From contig JARGXX010000138.1 of assembly GCA_030374765.1 (NCBI GenBank), positions 1 through 64,000 of the forward strand: a DNA stretch of 64,000 nucleotides, in the 5' to 3' direction. Below are positions 62,761-64,000 of this stretch, in pieces. Under the pieces are notes generated by a model. That model was not told the DNA's origin. It ran no database searches and saw nothing but the letters and a program-made list of their open reading frames with translations. Made by a program: the position numbers and the translations under genes. Origin of the DNA: Agarophyton chilense (Eukaryota; Rhodophyta; Florideophyceae; Gracilariales; Gracilariaceae). Each line of letters begins with the position of its first letter. Position 1 is the first letter of the stretch.

Positions 62761-64000
62761 GACGCTCTTTAGAGGGGATTACTGGGACTTGGTTATCTTC
62801 CGAAGGTTTCTGTCTCGCAAACGATATATGAGTGGTCCTGGAACCACAGAGGAGGATTCGACACGTCTGATACGTCAGAGTTATTTAAGGTTGGAATTGT
62901 ATTAACTGATTATATCAGTTATAGAACACGAGCTACAGTAATTCGCATTCCGGCGATGTTGTCGTTGCGTCCAGTAAAGTTCGCCCAGCCAGGGTATTTA
63001 TTCTAGTTCTCATAGCCCTCTCCGACTATTCTACTTTTTTTTTAGGATGTATAGTCCGGTACCTACGACGTGTCCATCCACCCTGCACATCCAAGGAGAC
63101 CCAGTATTGGGAATGCGTTACCAACTGTTGTAGTTTCGCGTTGAATAATAATTGCCGTATCATCTCTACTTTCTTACACATCTTTTCCTGGCCTTCTCTA
63201 TTCCTTTTTCTTTCCTCATTTCTCCAAGGGTGGTCTCCTGCCACTCGTCGCGTGCACCGGCATCCCAGCGCTTTCCAACACCGTGGACTCTTCACCTTGG
63301 TGGAGGACACATACACATCGTTTTACGGGCAGCCAATCTATCCTACCTTCCTGCAGTAGTCGCGAGACACTGATCTCGGTTTTTCACCCGACTTAGTCGT
63401 TTCACCTTTGAAATGGCTCTCCCGTTGGGTTCGCCTCGTAAGAGCAAGATTTCGAACGTCTTCCCGGTGTTTCCAATCTCTGTTCATTTCCCTATAAAGT
63501 AGTCTCCCGATTTAGAAGGGTCGATCTTATCACGTGTATGTGTTTTTCTCCAGTAGATGTAACTTGTCCATACTCTGGACGCATCCTGTTGAGTTGGTCA
63601 AATATATATGTCTGGAACTCTCCAACTCGCCAACACATTGGCCAGGGTAGTAATAGCCATACACGGAAGTCGAACAGCCACAATTATGATTCTGACCACT
63701 CTAACTCCTCGAATTCTGCTCATAATTACTCGGATAAGTTCGACGCGTCTGATGAAACCTTGGAGAACGGACTGCAACAGCGCTTTTCACGCTCAAAGAA
63801 GTCCTCATCCACCCAGGGTTTGTCAAATCCCGTTCGAAAGGAAGAAAGCACTTCGGCTTAAAGCAGCTAAAGCAAAGAACTCAATGCATCAGAAGTTATT
63901 AAATTACTGACATTACCGACTAGGAGCATTCTCATTACACTGAACACTCCATGGAACAAGTGTAGTATTCTGCTTGGTCGGCCGAACCGATGGGGTAATT
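62761..64000. other. Unassigned right end of the window
   Basis: No gene or LTR boundary is convincing. A 108-codon Ser/Asn-rich plus frame (63538-63861) and overlapping frames at 63141-63373 lack motifs. Confidence 0.4.

Overview
This window is nuclear DNA from a eukaryote. It is mostly nested, decayed LTR retrotransposons, with a few intronless host genes between them. The organism is inferred, not shown: a compact intronless UTP7/WDR46 gene, an intronless secreted VWA family, a folate-biopterin-type transporter remnant and many Ty1/copia and Ty3/gypsy elements fit a florideophyte red alga such as Chondrus. No rRNA, tRNA or CRISPR was recognised.

Left part (1-12.5 kb): stacked gypsy remnants. 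Element 1 (minus strand; LTR at 3835-4469) abuts a broken reverse transcriptase of element 2 (minus). Next come element 3 (plus, related to the intact element at 54-59 kb) and element 4 (minus, a different gypsy lineage that has lost its RT). About 1.3 kb of gene-free DNA with a (TC)n microsatellite follows.

Middle part (12.5-50 kb): two inverted arms of about 4 kb (12567-16566 and 45797-49795), nearly identical over most of their length, enclose 29 kb. Each arm carries a divergent pair of small secreted von Willebrand factor A (VWA) genes. One has an intact metal-binding (MIDAS) motif and the other has lost it. A third, diverged VWA gene lies just inside the left arm. The spacer holds three nested copia elements (C minus, A plus, B minus), an orphan gypsy LTR, a tandem array of hairpins, a Crypton-like tyrosine recombinase pseudogene beside a possible DNA-binding ORF, a transporter remnant running into a GC-rich minisatellite, the conserved UTP7/WDR46 gene and a RING-finger pseudogene.

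Right part (50-64 kb): a truncated gypsy integrase with chromodomain (element F), then copia D (plus), which is split by a 284-bp insertion and by a structurally complete gypsy element (E, 54140-59620). E has two LTRs, a 5-bp target duplication and one open 1586-codon gag-pol frame with a C-terminal chromodomain. A degenerate gypsy RT and an unassigned tail end the window.

The clearest host-gene signal is the VWA family: serial duplication, inverted duplication with an apparent homogenisation tract, and a MIDAS-less paralogue kept open in both arms. The clearest mobile-element signals are copia primer sites matching the initiator-tRNA anticodon arm, element E, and the junctions of mismatched elements.
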